Below the pieces are notes generated by a model. That model was not told the DNA's origin. It saw only the letters and a program-made list of their open reading frames with translations, and made no database searches. Both the position numbers and the translations under genes were made by a program. Positions 43,996 to 53,092 of a stretch of 64,000 nucleotides of DNA are shown here, one piece after another; position 1 is the first letter of the stretch, and each line of letters begins with the position of its first letter. Location of the stretch: assembly GCA_963748005.1 (NCBI GenBank), contig CAVVHH010000002.1:124001-188000 (forward strand), given 5' to 3'. The stretch is from CAILZL01 sp963748005. GTDB taxonomy: Bacteria > Pseudomonadota > Gammaproteobacteria > Steroidobacterales > Steroidobacteraceae.

Positions 43996-45174
43996 ATGCA
44001 CATCGGAATTGAGGCATGTACATGGGCCAATCGCCGCGGATATGGTCGATTTACGCGGCAACTGGTCGGAGCCATGATAGCAGGACATCCGGAGCATCAG
44101 TTCACTCTGGTGGTCGACAGCCATACTGCCGCAACGCATGAATTTCCGACCAATGCCAACCTCTGTGTCGTGCCAACGACTCACCAACCGACCCGAGCGG
44201 CAGCCGCAGACAGCAGCCGGAATCTCATGGACATGTGGCGTATGAGCCGCGCCATTGCCAGCGCCAGATTTGACGTAATGTTATTTCCCACCCGTTACAC
44301 ATTTGTACCGGTACTAACCTCAACACCAGTCGTGCTGACCATTCACGACGCTACCGACGCACTGCAACCCGACAAGCTGTTTCCTAACTGGAAAGCCAGA
44401 TTGTTTTGGCGATTGAAGTCCTGGCTTGCCATTCAAACTGCCAACCACATCGTCACCGTATCCCATGATGCCAAGCAGCAAATCTCCTCGGCATTCGGGC
44501 TCGACCCCGACTCGATTGAGGTCATCAGTGAAGGGCCGGATGCGACTTTCAAACGCTCCAGCACTCTCGACGAAGCACAGGCCATCCGCACCCGGTATTC
44601 GCTGCCGCCTGACGCTGCTTTGATGTTGTATGTTGGCGGAATCAGTCCCCACAAGAATCTCGACACCCTGATCCGTTCGCTGGTTGCACTGCGCCAGCTT
44701 GAGGTCCCGAATTGGCATCTGGTATTGGTGGGCGACTATAGCGGCGACTCCTTTCTGGGTTGCTACCAACATCTACAACAACTCGCACAGTCTTTGTCTC
44801 TGACCTCCCAAATCACCTTCACCGGCTATGTGCCGGATGAAGACCTGGTGTCCTTGTATCACACAGCGACATTGCTGGTTCTACCCTCGAAAGGTGAAGG
44901 CTTTGGGTTGCCGGTGCTGGAAGCGATGACCTGCGGTTTACCGGTTACCGCCAGCAACAGCACTTCAATTCCAGAGGTGCTGGGCGGCGCTGGCCTACTG
45001 TTTAATCCAGACTCCGACCAGGACATCGCCCAGTGCATGGGCCGGCTGCTCAGTGACCGGGATCTGCGCCAGCAGCTGCGCGAACTGGGGCTTGAGCGCG
45101 CTACCCACTATTCATGGGAGAAAGGTGCCGCCACGATGATCCAGGTGCTCAGACAAGCGGCTGAACATGCATGA
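43996..45174 (+). CDS. Glycosyltransferase family 4
   Basis: 392 residues in GT-B fold. The acceptor domain starts MHIGIEACTWANRRGYGRFT (glycine-rich loop). The donor domain has ALMLYVGGISPHKNLDTLIR, VPDEDLVSLYHTATLLVLPS and KGEGFGLPVLEAMTCGLPVT, the last carrying the EGFGLPxLEA motif of retaining GT4 enzymes. It transfers a sugar from a nucleotide donor in the cytoplasm. It overlaps the next GT4 gene by four bases (ATGA), and together with the GT2 that follows forms a three-gene glycosyltransferase operon. Confidence 0.95.
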   Translation: MHIGIEACTWANRRGYGRFTRQLVGAMIAGHPEHQFTLVVDSHTAATHEFPTNANLCVVPTTHQPTRAAAADSSRNLMDMWRMSRAIASARFDVMLFPTRYTFVPVLTSTPVVLTIHDATDALQPDKLFPNWKARLFWRLKSWLAIQTANHIVTVSHDAKQQISSAFGLDPDSIEVISEGPDATFKRSSTLDEAQAIRTRYSLPPDAALMLYVGGISPHKNLDTLIRSLVALRQLEVPNWHLVLVGDYSGDSFLGCYQHLQQLAQSLSLTSQITFTGYVPDEDLVSLYHTATLLVLPSKGEGFGLPVLEAMTCGLPVTASNSTSIPEVLGGAGLLFNPDSDQDIAQCMGRLLSDRDLRQQLRELGLERATHYSWEKGAATMIQVLRQAAEHA

Positions 45175-46388
45175 GCACCGCGCTGAGATTCTGCCTGGCA
45201 ACAACCTTTTACCCCCCCTACCACTTTGGTGGAGATGCCATCTTTGTCTATCGACTGGCCAGGGCGCTGGTGGAAGCAGGCCACCAGGTGGATGTTATCC
45301 ATTCGGTCGATGCCCACGCCATTACCGGAGCAAGACCACAGAACAGCTTCCCTGAATTGCCGGGAGTCAGACGGCTGCCGCTGAAATCCGGGATGGCAAG
45401 GCTCAATACGCTGCTTGCACATCAGGCAGGGAATCCAGGGCCGTATCATGCCGAACTGTACAAGCTGTTAGACAATGACCGATACGACATCATCCATTTC
45501 CACAATATTTCCCTGCTGGGCGCTCCAGGCGTATTGCGCTACGGACGCTGCGCCAAACTGTACACCACCCACGAATACTGGCTCATTTGCCCGACCCATG
45601 TGCTATTCAAGTATGGGAGCCATGCCTGTGAGGAAAAGCACTGCCTCTCGTGCACCTTGCAGACCAGACGCCCACCCCAACTTTGGCGGTTCTCGGCCCA
45701 TCTTCAGTCCTGCCTTGCACATGTGGACAGACTGCTCATACCAAGTCAGTTCGCCCTCAACAAGCATCGATCCGAGGGCATCACTGCTGCCATGACGCTG
45801 CTACCCAGTTTTGTGCCTGTACCCGAACATCTGCCCGATGTGGCCCCGCAGGAGCGTCCCTATTTCCTGTTTGTCGGGCGTCTTGAGAAACTGAAAGGCG
45901 TGCAGGACATCCTGCCGGTCATGCGGCACTTTCCCAATGCACGTCTGGTTATCGCCGGCGCTGGAACCTACGCCGACCATTTGCACAAACTGGCGCATGA
46001 CCTACCGAATGTGGAATTTCTCGGTGCGGTGCATCCTGACCAGATCGCGAATCTGTACCGTGGTGCCACTGCCGTCGTCGTGCCCTCGCTATGTTTCGAA
46101 GTGTTTCCGCTGGCACCGGTTGAGGCGCTGGCTTATGGAGTGCCGGTCATCGCACGGCGAATTGGAGCCATCACTGAAGTGATTGAACAGAGTGGTGGTG
46201 GACTGCTGTTTGAATCCCAGGAGGAGTGTCGCGCGCTCATGGAACAGCTACTGCGCGATGCGACCCTCCGCCAACAGCTCGGTGAAAAAGGTCGGCACCA
46301 AGCGCTCTGCGAATGGACTCAGGAGATCCATATGAACCGTTACTTATCCATCGTGGATGAAACTCTAGAGAACCACAAACATGTCTGA
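45171..46388 (+). CDS. Glycosyltransferase family 4
   Basis: 405 residues, GT-B fold. The N-terminal block is TTFYPPYHFGGDAIFVYRLA. The donor domain includes YFLFVGRLEKLKGVQDILPV and ANLYRGATAVVVPSLCFEVF followed by PLAPVEALAYGVPVIARRIG. The catalytic EGFG position reads CFEVFPLAPVEA, a common variant (ExFxxxxxE). Several Cys residues in the acceptor domain (LICPTHVLFKYGSHACEEKH, CLSC) recall a small metal-binding insert seen in some GT4 proteins. Translationally coupled to the genes on both sides. Confidence 0.94.
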   Translation: MSTALRFCLATTFYPPYHFGGDAIFVYRLARALVEAGHQVDVIHSVDAHAITGARPQNSFPELPGVRRLPLKSGMARLNTLLAHQAGNPGPYHAELYKLLDNDRYDIIHFHNISLLGAPGVLRYGRCAKLYTTHEYWLICPTHVLFKYGSHACEEKHCLSCTLQTRRPPQLWRFSAHLQSCLAHVDRLLIPSQFALNKHRSEGITAAMTLLPSFVPVPEHLPDVAPQERPYFLFVGRLEKLKGVQDILPVMRHFPNARLVIAGAGTYADHLHKLAHDLPNVEFLGAVHPDQIANLYRGATAVVVPSLCFEVFPLAPVEALAYGVPVIARRIGAITEVIEQSGGGLLFESQEECRALMEQLLRDATLRQQLGEKGRHQALCEWTQEIHMNRYLSIVDETLENHKHV

Positions 46389-47367
46389 TTCTGAAAGCCC
46401 CCTCCTGTCGGTGGTGGTAACCGTTGTTGACGGCCGCGATGCACTCATACAGTGCCTGGAAGCGCTTCGAAACCAGGAAGATCCACCGGCCATGCAGATC
46501 GTCGTTCCCTATGACGACACCATTACAGACATAGCATCGCTTGCAGGGAGTTATCCCGAAGTACTGTTTGCAAACCTTGGAAAACTGCACCCAGACACCC
46601 TGCCACTGAACGAATTTTCCCAACATGCTGTGTACGACAGGCGGCGCGGTAGAGGTCTGCGGTTTGCGGAAGGCCAGCTGGTTGCCATGATAGAAGATCG
46701 TGCCGCACCCGATTCCCATTGGGCACGCGCCATGGTCGATCTACACGCGGAGAACACCTATGCGGCAGTCGGCGGCGCGATCGAATGCGGCACCACCGAC
46801 CGTATCCGGATGGCGCTGTTTTTTTGCGACTTCGGCCGCTTTCAACCCCCGGTGTCTTCTGACAATCCGGAGTATCTGACTGACATTAACATCTGCTACC
46901 GCAGGACGGCGCTGAGCAGCGTGGCGCCGCTCTGGCAGGACCGCTACAAAGAAGCCCAAGTGAACTGGACACTACGCCGTCACGGTCATGCGCTCCGGCT
47001 TTCAGACCGACCAAAAGTCACGCTGTTACGCCGGGTGATGTCTGTGGCGCAGATTGCTCGGGAGCGGATACAGTGGGGTCGCGTATTTGGCCAAGTACGG
47101 GGAGCGGAAACCACTCGCCTCCACTCCGCGCTCTGGGCGGCGGCTTCACCCATCGTTCCTACGGTGCTGTTCATCCGCCACTTACGCCGACAACTCAACA
47201 AGCAACGCATGGTGCGTGAGTTCGTGCTAGCCATTCCGTACACCCTGCTGTTTCTGCATTGCTGGGTAATCGGCGAGTGCTTCGGCTACTGTGAAGCTGC
47301 CATCAAGCGACGCGCGCCGACTACCAACGAATTGCTGGATCATGACACGCCGAATTCAAGCACCTGA
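46381..47367 (+). CDS. Glycosyltransferase family 2 (paralogue of the 47459-48355 gene)
   Basis: 328 residues, overlapping the GT4 gene by eight bases. It has the GT2 start LLSVVVTVVDGRDALIQCLE, a shortened nucleotide-binding strand (MQIVVPYDDTITDIA), and VAMIEDRAAPDSHWARAMVD in place of the usual DxD-bearing segment. C-terminal helices (FVLAIPYTLLFLHCWVIGEC) suggest membrane attachment. Alignable with the convergent gene at 47459-48355, which has AVIEDHVIVPPDWA at the same place. The altered acidic motifs leave its activity less certain than its fold. Confidence 0.88.
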   Translation: MSDSESPLLSVVVTVVDGRDALIQCLEALRNQEDPPAMQIVVPYDDTITDIASLAGSYPEVLFANLGKLHPDTLPLNEFSQHAVYDRRRGRGLRFAEGQLVAMIEDRAAPDSHWARAMVDLHAENTYAAVGGAIECGTTDRIRMALFFCDFGRFQPPVSSDNPEYLTDINICYRRTALSSVAPLWQDRYKEAQVNWTLRRHGHALRLSDRPKVTLLRRVMSVAQIARERIQWGRVFGQVRGAETTRLHSALWAAASPIVPTVLFIRHLRRQLNKQRMVREFVLAIPYTLLFLHCWVIGECFGYCEAAIKRRAPTTNELLDHDTPNSST

Positions 47368-47458
47368 GTACCCCAGTCCGTGACAGTGAGATCAACCAGC
47401 GCTGACTGCCGAACAACTGCAAGCCACCAAACCACATTGTGATGGCAACACGGTATGC

Positions 47459-48355
47459 TTAGCGCACGCGACTGAGGGACTTACCTGCCCCGAGCCAGTA
47501 ACCAATCACTTCGCCCAGTGTCCACGACAGGACAAATACTCCGATCAGGGGTAAGGACGGCCACAGATGCTGCAAGTGACGGCCCTTGCTGACGATGGCG
47601 CGTACAGTCCGTATAAACAACACGGGTGGCAGAGCAAACGCCGCCAAGCCAAACAGCACACGGCCACCGATGCCGCGATCTACCACCCGCATGCCGGCAT
47701 AGGACCTTGCATACAGATAACGCTGCGACAGGTATTCCAAAAAGCTGAAGTGCTTCTTATGTCCCACTACAAGATCCGGAAGGCAGATCAGTTTCACCCC
47801 GCCCGCGCGCAGCGCATCATGAAGATGATTCTCCCATTTACCTTCATCAAAGACATCGGCAAACTTGAGCAGGACTTCCTTCTTGTAGCCGATATTGTTT
47901 CCCGGTAGCCAAGTTGCCTCTCCGGCCGGCAGCGGCGGCAAGCAGGCACTGTATTCGCAGAGAAATGAGGCCCATTCAACCAAATCGTCCGTAGCCAGAT
48001 TGTCGATTGGTCCACCCACCACATCGTTGCCACTTCGCAGCCCGGCAAGCAGTTTTGTCGCCCAGTCCGGCGGGACAATTACGTGATCCTCGATAACGGC
48101 CACCGCTTCAGCGGTGGCCAGCCGGAACGCGGCAGCACGCATCATCGGGATGGTTGCATCAGCCGGGACCGGCACCACCAGCACATGGGGAAATTGCTGC
48201 CGGACCACGTCACGAAGCGATGCGCCAACCCGGTCAACAACGATGACCTCGATTGGTGCTCCCACCTGCTGCTCCAGGGCCTGCAAACACCCTAGCAGGT
48301 CGTGCAACCCATTAACCGATGGAATAACCACTGACAACGCAGGCACATTCACCAC
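47459..48355 (-). CDS. Glycosyltransferase family 2
   Basis: 298 residues. The GTG start has GGAGG seven bases upstream. PALSVVIPSVNGLHDLLGCL and APIEVIVVDRVGASLRDVVR open the GT-A fold; AEAVAVIEDHVIVPPDWATK and PGNNIGYKKEVLLKFADVFD follow. A membrane helix ends the protein (LPLIGVFVLSWTLGEVIGYW). It converges on its paralogue at 46381-47367, so the pair probably arose by inverted duplication. It transfers an unknown sugar at the inner membrane. Confidence 0.92.
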   Translation of the reverse strand: MVNVPALSVVIPSVNGLHDLLGCLQALEQQVGAPIEVIVVDRVGASLRDVVRQQFPHVLVVPVPADATIPMMRAAAFRLATAEAVAVIEDHVIVPPDWATKLLAGLRSGNDVVGGPIDNLATDDLVEWASFLCEYSACLPPLPAGEATWLPGNNIGYKKEVLLKFADVFDEGKWENHLHDALRAGGVKLICLPDLVVGHKKHFSFLEYLSQRYLYARSYAGMRVVDRGIGGRVLFGLAAFALPPVLFIRTVRAIVSKGRHLQHLWPSLPLIGVFVLSWTLGEVIGYWLGAGKSLSRVR

Positions 48356-48486
48356 AAGTATTCCTCCACATCACAGTTGTGCCATCGCGCGTGGCGCGCT
48401 GTATGGCTGCAGCTCAGCATGTTGACTATACTCCAACCGGATTGATCCAAGTCTTTCGGATTCAAACTCAACAAGAGACAAACGAT

Positions 48487-49539
48487 ATGCGTATTGGTGT
48501 GGTTGGTGCGGGAACGATTGGCCGGGTACGGATTGACACAATTCGCGCCAACCCTGCTACCGAACTTGCTGCTGTATATGACATATCGCTGCAAGCAGCA
48601 CAGTCAGTGTGTCTTGGCACCCAAGCCAAACCATGCTCAGACTTGATAAATTTTCTGGATACTGACATGGACGCTGTCATCGTCGCTACGCCACCTCATC
48701 TTCACGAAGAGGCGTGCGTCGGTGCATTTTCTAGAGGCCGGCATGTACTGTGTGAAAAGCCACTGTCCAACACGGTTGAGGGTGGTCAGCGAATCGTCCA
48801 TGCGGCTATCCAGGCCGGACGGATTCTGGCCGTAGGATTCAACCTCCGCTACTACCCACATATCAAGTTTGTGCGCGATGCCCTCAATGGGGGGCTGATC
48901 GGAAATATTGACCACGTACGAGTGTTTGGCGGACATAACGGCTTGCACAACTTCAGAGCAGACTGGCAATACAAAGCGCCCGAGTCTGGTGGCGGAGCAA
49001 TGATGGATATCGGCATCCACATGACCGACCTTGCCCGCTATGCATTGGGGGACATCACCACTGTATTTGGCGTAATGTCAGAATCGGTATGGCAGGTACG
49101 CGGATCCGAAGACAATGCCATTGCAACATTTGTCAGTCCGACCGGCATCCCTGCTTCCTATCACGCCACCTGGTATGAATGGCAAGGCTATCGCACCTTT
49201 CTGGAAGTGTATGGTTCGAAAGGAATGGTGCGTGGCGCCTATGCACCCATGCAAAATCTGCTGATCACCGGCGAGAATTCGTCTGGCAAGCGCCGTGTCG
49301 TGAAACGCTATTACCCGGAAATCATGATCAGGGAGAAGCTGCGCAGCTGGAAGTCGACACTGCGCCTGTCGTTTGTCGAGGAGCTGCGGGATTTCATTGC
49401 CATGACCCAGGGACACTACAATGTCCCACTGGCTGATGGTCACGATGGACTGCGGTCACTCGAAGTGGCGGCCGCTGTCCGGCTCAGCACCAGCACTCGG
49501 CAGGCAGTTCATCTGCCGCCGTTGGCGCGTATGCGTTAA
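48487..49539 (+). CDS. Gfo/Idh/MocA family oxidoreductase
   Basis: 350 residues from ATG at 48487, where the Rossmann fold begins (MRIGVVGAGTIGRVRIDTIR); the frame upstream is not coding-like. MDAVIVATPPHLHEEACVGA and VLCEKPLSNTVEGGQRIVHA include the family EKP motif (90-92, Lys for cofactor/substrate). GGGAMMDIGIHMTDLARYAL carries the conserved GxHxxD. It oxidises or reduces a sugar or nucleotide-sugar ring carbon with NAD(P). Divergent from the GT2 at 48355, with about 130 bases for promoters. Ends in a hairpin at 49614-49632. Confidence 0.94.
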   Translation: MRIGVVGAGTIGRVRIDTIRANPATELAAVYDISLQAAQSVCLGTQAKPCSDLINFLDTDMDAVIVATPPHLHEEACVGAFSRGRHVLCEKPLSNTVEGGQRIVHAAIQAGRILAVGFNLRYYPHIKFVRDALNGGLIGNIDHVRVFGGHNGLHNFRADWQYKAPESGGGAMMDIGIHMTDLARYALGDITTVFGVMSESVWQVRGSEDNAIATFVSPTGIPASYHATWYEWQGYRTFLEVYGSKGMVRGAYAPMQNLLITGENSSGKRRVVKRYYPEIMIREKLRSWKSTLRLSFVEELRDFIAMTQGHYNVPLADGHDGLRSLEVAAAVRLSTSTRQAVHLPPLARMR

Positions 49540-49613
49540 ACCACAAAGCATGAATTAATTGTGCCGATGTAGTTGCTCGGCCAAATCAGGCTGTGGGTTT
49601 AGGAAGTTGCGGC

Positions 49614-49632
49614 CTGCTGGGCGTCCCAGCAG
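49614..49632. terminator. Perfect 8-bp hairpin between convergent genes
   Basis: CTGCTGGG / CGT / CCCAGCAG is a perfect stem with a three-base loop between the ends of the oxidoreductase (plus, 49539) and the PepSY protein (minus, 49658). The plus-strand flank TTCTGC is not a T-run, so it is only terminator-like. Confidence 0.5.
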
Positions 49633-49657
49633 TTCTGCACTGGCACGATGATGTACT

Positions 49658-50707
49658 TCATCGATCAGTATTTATTCTGGCCGCTCTGCGACCGCTCCAC
49701 ATCATCAAGCCGGTGCCACCCAAAGCCACCAGCGCGAGCCCACTGAAAACAATCACGGCGGTCCAAAGCGGTCCGCCAATATAACCGGCATGAATGTCAA
49801 CCATCCATCCGCTCAGTGTGTAGATGGGATTGATGCGCTCTACGACCTGTGCCGGCAGGTCTGCGCTGCGCACCGCGATTGTTTCGGTGGCGCGACTGTT
49901 CGGTGCTTGCATGGTGAGCAACCAGGGGGAATTGCCCCGAGGAACTGAAATGCGGAGGATCTGTCCCGCTGGCGAAAGTACCTGCGCGACCGCAACCGCC
50001 GCATCAGCGTCCAACGCCAAGCCCTGCGCGGGCGCCAACTCTACCTGCGCAGACTGAAAAAACCTGCGATAGAGTGCCGCGGCAATGTCGTAGCTTGTGA
50101 GATATATTCCAGTCACGGCGATGATGGCAACGGGAACGGCCGCAACAATACCGACCCAGTGGTGCAATTGGGGTATGAGCCGAGAGGAACGCCGCCAAGC
50201 AAAACCCGTCAGCAGGGATTTCCGCAGCGTCCATATCACCACACCACTGGCAGCCAGAACAAACAGGCACATCCCGAACACGCCAACAATCTTGCTCCCG
50301 ACAGCTGGGATCAACAGCGATGCATGAATGCCATGGATGATGCGAAGCGGAGACTGTCTCAAGTCGCTGATGCCCAGCACATTTGCACTGGCCGGATCGA
50401 GCCATACGCGCATCAACTCACCCGCCGGCCCGGATGCGTCAATGATCAGAGGTGACCCGGTGGCTTTGGGTGGACGAATGGTGGTGAGTAAATGCCCGGC
50501 GCCCAGTGCAGATTGCGCGCTCAAGATGTGGTCATTGTAGGGCTTCTGCAGGCCGGCAGTAACCCTGTAACGCTCCGGTACCATCTGCCGTTCAAGGGAG
50601 TCAGCAACAACAAGCACGACCCCAGTCAAGGCAATCACCACCAAGGGAGCAAACACCACCACGCCGATCCACCGGTGCCAGCCCATCAGGTATTGCCGAA
50701 TCGTCAT
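49658..50707 (-). CDS. PepSY-associated transmembrane (PiuB/iron-reductase-like) protein
   Basis: 349 residues from ATG at 50707; the frame extends to 50773 without domain character. Four helices flank two periplasmic PepSY-like stretches: YLMGWHRWIGVVVFAPLVVI at the start, VFGMCLFVLAASGVVIWTLR and HHWVGIVAAVPVAIIAVTGI in the middle, TAVIVFSGLALVALGGTGLM at the end. Paired His residues in the helices (GWHRW, HHW, IHG, IHAG) fit heme-binding ferric/sulfite-reductase-like membrane proteins seen with siderophore receptors. It is unrelated to polysaccharide chemistry and may be a passenger gene. A TonB receptor is not seen nearby. Confidence 0.88.
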   Translation of the reverse strand: MTIRQYLMGWHRWIGVVVFAPLVVIALTGVVLVVADSLERQMVPERYRVTAGLQKPYNDHILSAQSALGAGHLLTTIRPPKATGSPLIIDASGPAGELMRVWLDPASANVLGISDLRQSPLRIIHGIHASLLIPAVGSKIVGVFGMCLFVLAASGVVIWTLRKSLLTGFAWRRSSRLIPQLHHWVGIVAAVPVAIIAVTGIYLTSYDIAAALYRRFFQSAQVELAPAQGLALDADAAVAVAQVLSPAGQILRISVPRGNSPWLLTMQAPNSRATETIAVRSADLPAQVVERINPIYTLSGWMVDIHAGYIGGPLWTAVIVFSGLALVALGGTGLMMWSGRRAARINTDR

Positions 50708-50793
50708 GCCTTGCCGGCCTTGATCACAGGGAAGCAGCGGATGAAGTGCTGAAGTTGTGCCATGGGCAGGCAATCATCACAGTTTGTCCAGCC

Positions 50794-52905
50794 TTAAGGA
50801 CGGGTGGCTGGCAGCAATGCCATCATACGATCGAATAACCAATCCGCAGTGACCTGATCCACCCGCAAACAGTTCTGGCCGAGACCTGCGTCATCCATGA
50901 GCGCCCCTACTTTGTCCTTGCGTCCGACCCGATAGTCAATACCAATAACCTTGCGCTCCTGGGACAAACCGAAAATGGCTGCATGAAAGCGCATGGCTAT
51001 CACAAGATCTAATTTCCGAATCAAGGCAACCACCGCATCGAGAGACGCATCTCCCTCCCATATCCGGAAGTCCACATGGGCGGGCAATCGTCTGGCGATA
51101 CGATAGGCACTACGCAGGTCCGACATACCAAACTGAATCGCATTCATCGGAAAAAAAACAAACCGTGGCTTGACGAAGCTAGCTTCGTTAATCCGCACGA
51201 TGGCATCCGCCATGTGCTGGTCAAAACTCGTCTCCACGCGCCGGGTCAGTTGCTCCTTCTCCTGTTCCGGGGCGCCTTCGGTATATTCATGACGTATGGG
51301 ACGGATATTGATACCAATCAGCTGTCCTGGTTGCGAATCACCCAGCAACCACGCCAGGCTGGCATGATCATGCTCAGTCAGCCCGGTCAGCTGCAGTGGC
51401 CGGGACCTTAGGTAATCGAACGCCGGGTCCTGTCCCAGCACCACATCCTTGCCGGCCAGAATAGACGACTCCGAGTCTTTACGAGTCCGCACTGAAACTC
51501 GACTGGCCAGCAACGCCAACTGCCGTCCAATCCACTTGGAAGGAGACAGCACCCACGGACCAGTACCGATGCCTTCAATAACGAAAGGCAACCGCTTGCA
51601 GCGGGCCCGGCTTACCGTATAGAGATGCTTAACCAGCTGTTTTGGCAGATCCATCATAGGTCCACCGGCGAACACCACCGCATCGATATGTGGCATCAAG
51701 GTCCGAATCTCGGCGAGCGTGTACTCCCGGACCTCAACACTTACCGGTGAATCAAGCATGGCTACCAGATGCTGAGTATGTCGGGTACGCTGGCTCACCA
51801 GAATCGCACTGACAGTGTGATAACGCTGATGAAGCCGCAGCAACACGCCGCCAAGAATTGCGGTATCGCCAATGTGTTCGCCACCATACGCCCCGATCAG
51901 CAATACTCTCGGCAGAGATCGGTCCGGCTCCAACTGTGTACTGTTGTGCCGCGACTCGGTCACCTTGGCAAGGCCCCATGCAGTCAAAGCACGCAGCCCC
52001 TCTGTAGCCACTTCCGCAACATCGATCAATCTGCGCTGCAACTGAAACAGCCGCCGCCCCATGAATGACTCGAGCGCTTCCGCTAGCGTCGCCCGTACTT
52101 GCCACTCCAGCCAGTGGGTCGCCACTGTGACCAACTGCATCGGCTTGCCAGCACTTGGTCTCATGATCGATGCTTGATGCAACGCCGGTGTGAGTAATTT
52201 CCCGAACAGGGAGTCCCGAAAGGCGCGGTAGACCGACAGACGTTCCCGCGTCAGGATGCTGCGGTCTTCCTCGAGGAGCCGATAGGTCAGGAAATCCCAC
52301 AGAAACAATCGCTCTGTTTCGTTCAATTGATACTCAGCCGGAGCCGGTCCATTGAGCGGCAATACTGCCGGAATCAGCAACGGATCGACTCCGCAGCTTC
52401 GGGCAGCGCCCAACCATCGTTCCAGACCATACACGCGCGTGGAACCGGCCAGGATGACCCAGCGGACGCTAATCCCCGAATCGGTTAACCGCCGTGACAC
52501 ACGTTCAAGCTCGCCAAGGTCCTGGAGTGTACAGGCGAGCTGTTTGCTACCCTGCAGACCGAGCCGGATCTCAACATGCATCCGGATACCACGGGACTGG
52601 CAACGTTGCCTCAGCGCCTCAATGGCGCCAAGGTCATCCCATCGGCACTCGTCGAACGCCAGGATCAGTCTGCCCGGCTGACGCAAAGCAAGCAGCAGCG
52701 AATCCAGGACAAAGTCTCTGGCTGCCAGCGTGCTGGAATTAGAGCTTCGCACCAGCAGCTCGCTAGGCGCCCAGCCCAGCGGTATATGAATGCGGCCGGT
52801 TGCCGTGTCGGCTCCCTGGCCTGCAACCACCTCGTCCCATTGCGGATCATCGAGTGAGATCACCACGTCCGAACCGGCAATTCCCTCCACTCCAATTTGC
52901 ACCAT
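50794..52905 (-). CDS. Polysaccharide pyruvyltransferase family protein with unusual N-terminal half
   Basis: 703 residues. The C-terminal half (about 335-703) is a PS_pyruv_trans domain: RVLLIGAYGGEHIGDTAILG, HIDAVVFAGGPMMDLPKQLV, RFHAAIFGLSQERKVIGIDY. It would add a pyruvate ketal from phosphoenolpyruvate, or act as a related sugar transferase. The N-terminal half has repeated beta-strand/helix units (LILAFDECRWDDLGAIEALR, VRWVILAGSTRVYGLERWLG, VDPLLIPAVLPLNG) reminiscent of a TIM-barrel/radical-SAM fold but with no CxxxCxxC motif. I do not recognise that half. It stands alone on the minus strand between a PepSY gene and a divergent GT39 gene. Confidence 0.85.
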   Translation of the reverse strand: MVQIGVEGIAGSDVVISLDDPQWDEVVAGQGADTATGRIHIPLGWAPSELLVRSSNSSTLAARDFVLDSLLLALRQPGRLILAFDECRWDDLGAIEALRQRCQSRGIRMHVEIRLGLQGSKQLACTLQDLGELERVSRRLTDSGISVRWVILAGSTRVYGLERWLGAARSCGVDPLLIPAVLPLNGPAPAEYQLNETERLFLWDFLTYRLLEEDRSILTRERLSVYRAFRDSLFGKLLTPALHQASIMRPSAGKPMQLVTVATHWLEWQVRATLAEALESFMGRRLFQLQRRLIDVAEVATEGLRALTAWGLAKVTESRHNSTQLEPDRSLPRVLLIGAYGGEHIGDTAILGGVLLRLHQRYHTVSAILVSQRTRHTQHLVAMLDSPVSVEVREYTLAEIRTLMPHIDAVVFAGGPMMDLPKQLVKHLYTVSRARCKRLPFVIEGIGTGPWVLSPSKWIGRQLALLASRVSVRTRKDSESSILAGKDVVLGQDPAFDYLRSRPLQLTGLTEHDHASLAWLLGDSQPGQLIGINIRPIRHEYTEGAPEQEKEQLTRRVETSFDQHMADAIVRINEASFVKPRFVFFPMNAIQFGMSDLRSAYRIARRLPAHVDFRIWEGDASLDAVVALIRKLDLVIAMRFHAAIFGLSQERKVIGIDYRVGRKDKVGALMDDAGLGQNCLRVDQVTADWLFDRMMALLPATRP

Positions 52906-53092
52906 TGTCGATTACCTACCCGAATACTTGCTTTAACCCCGTGACACTAACCTTCCGGCATCACCCAACACAATACAAACGCGATCATCGTCACGCACCC
53001 AACAGGAACATGAAGGCCCGTGCGCAGTCCCCTGAAGTGACTCTGGTATAAGAGCAGCTCAAGCAATGGCGCCCCTGTGATCGACAACCATT

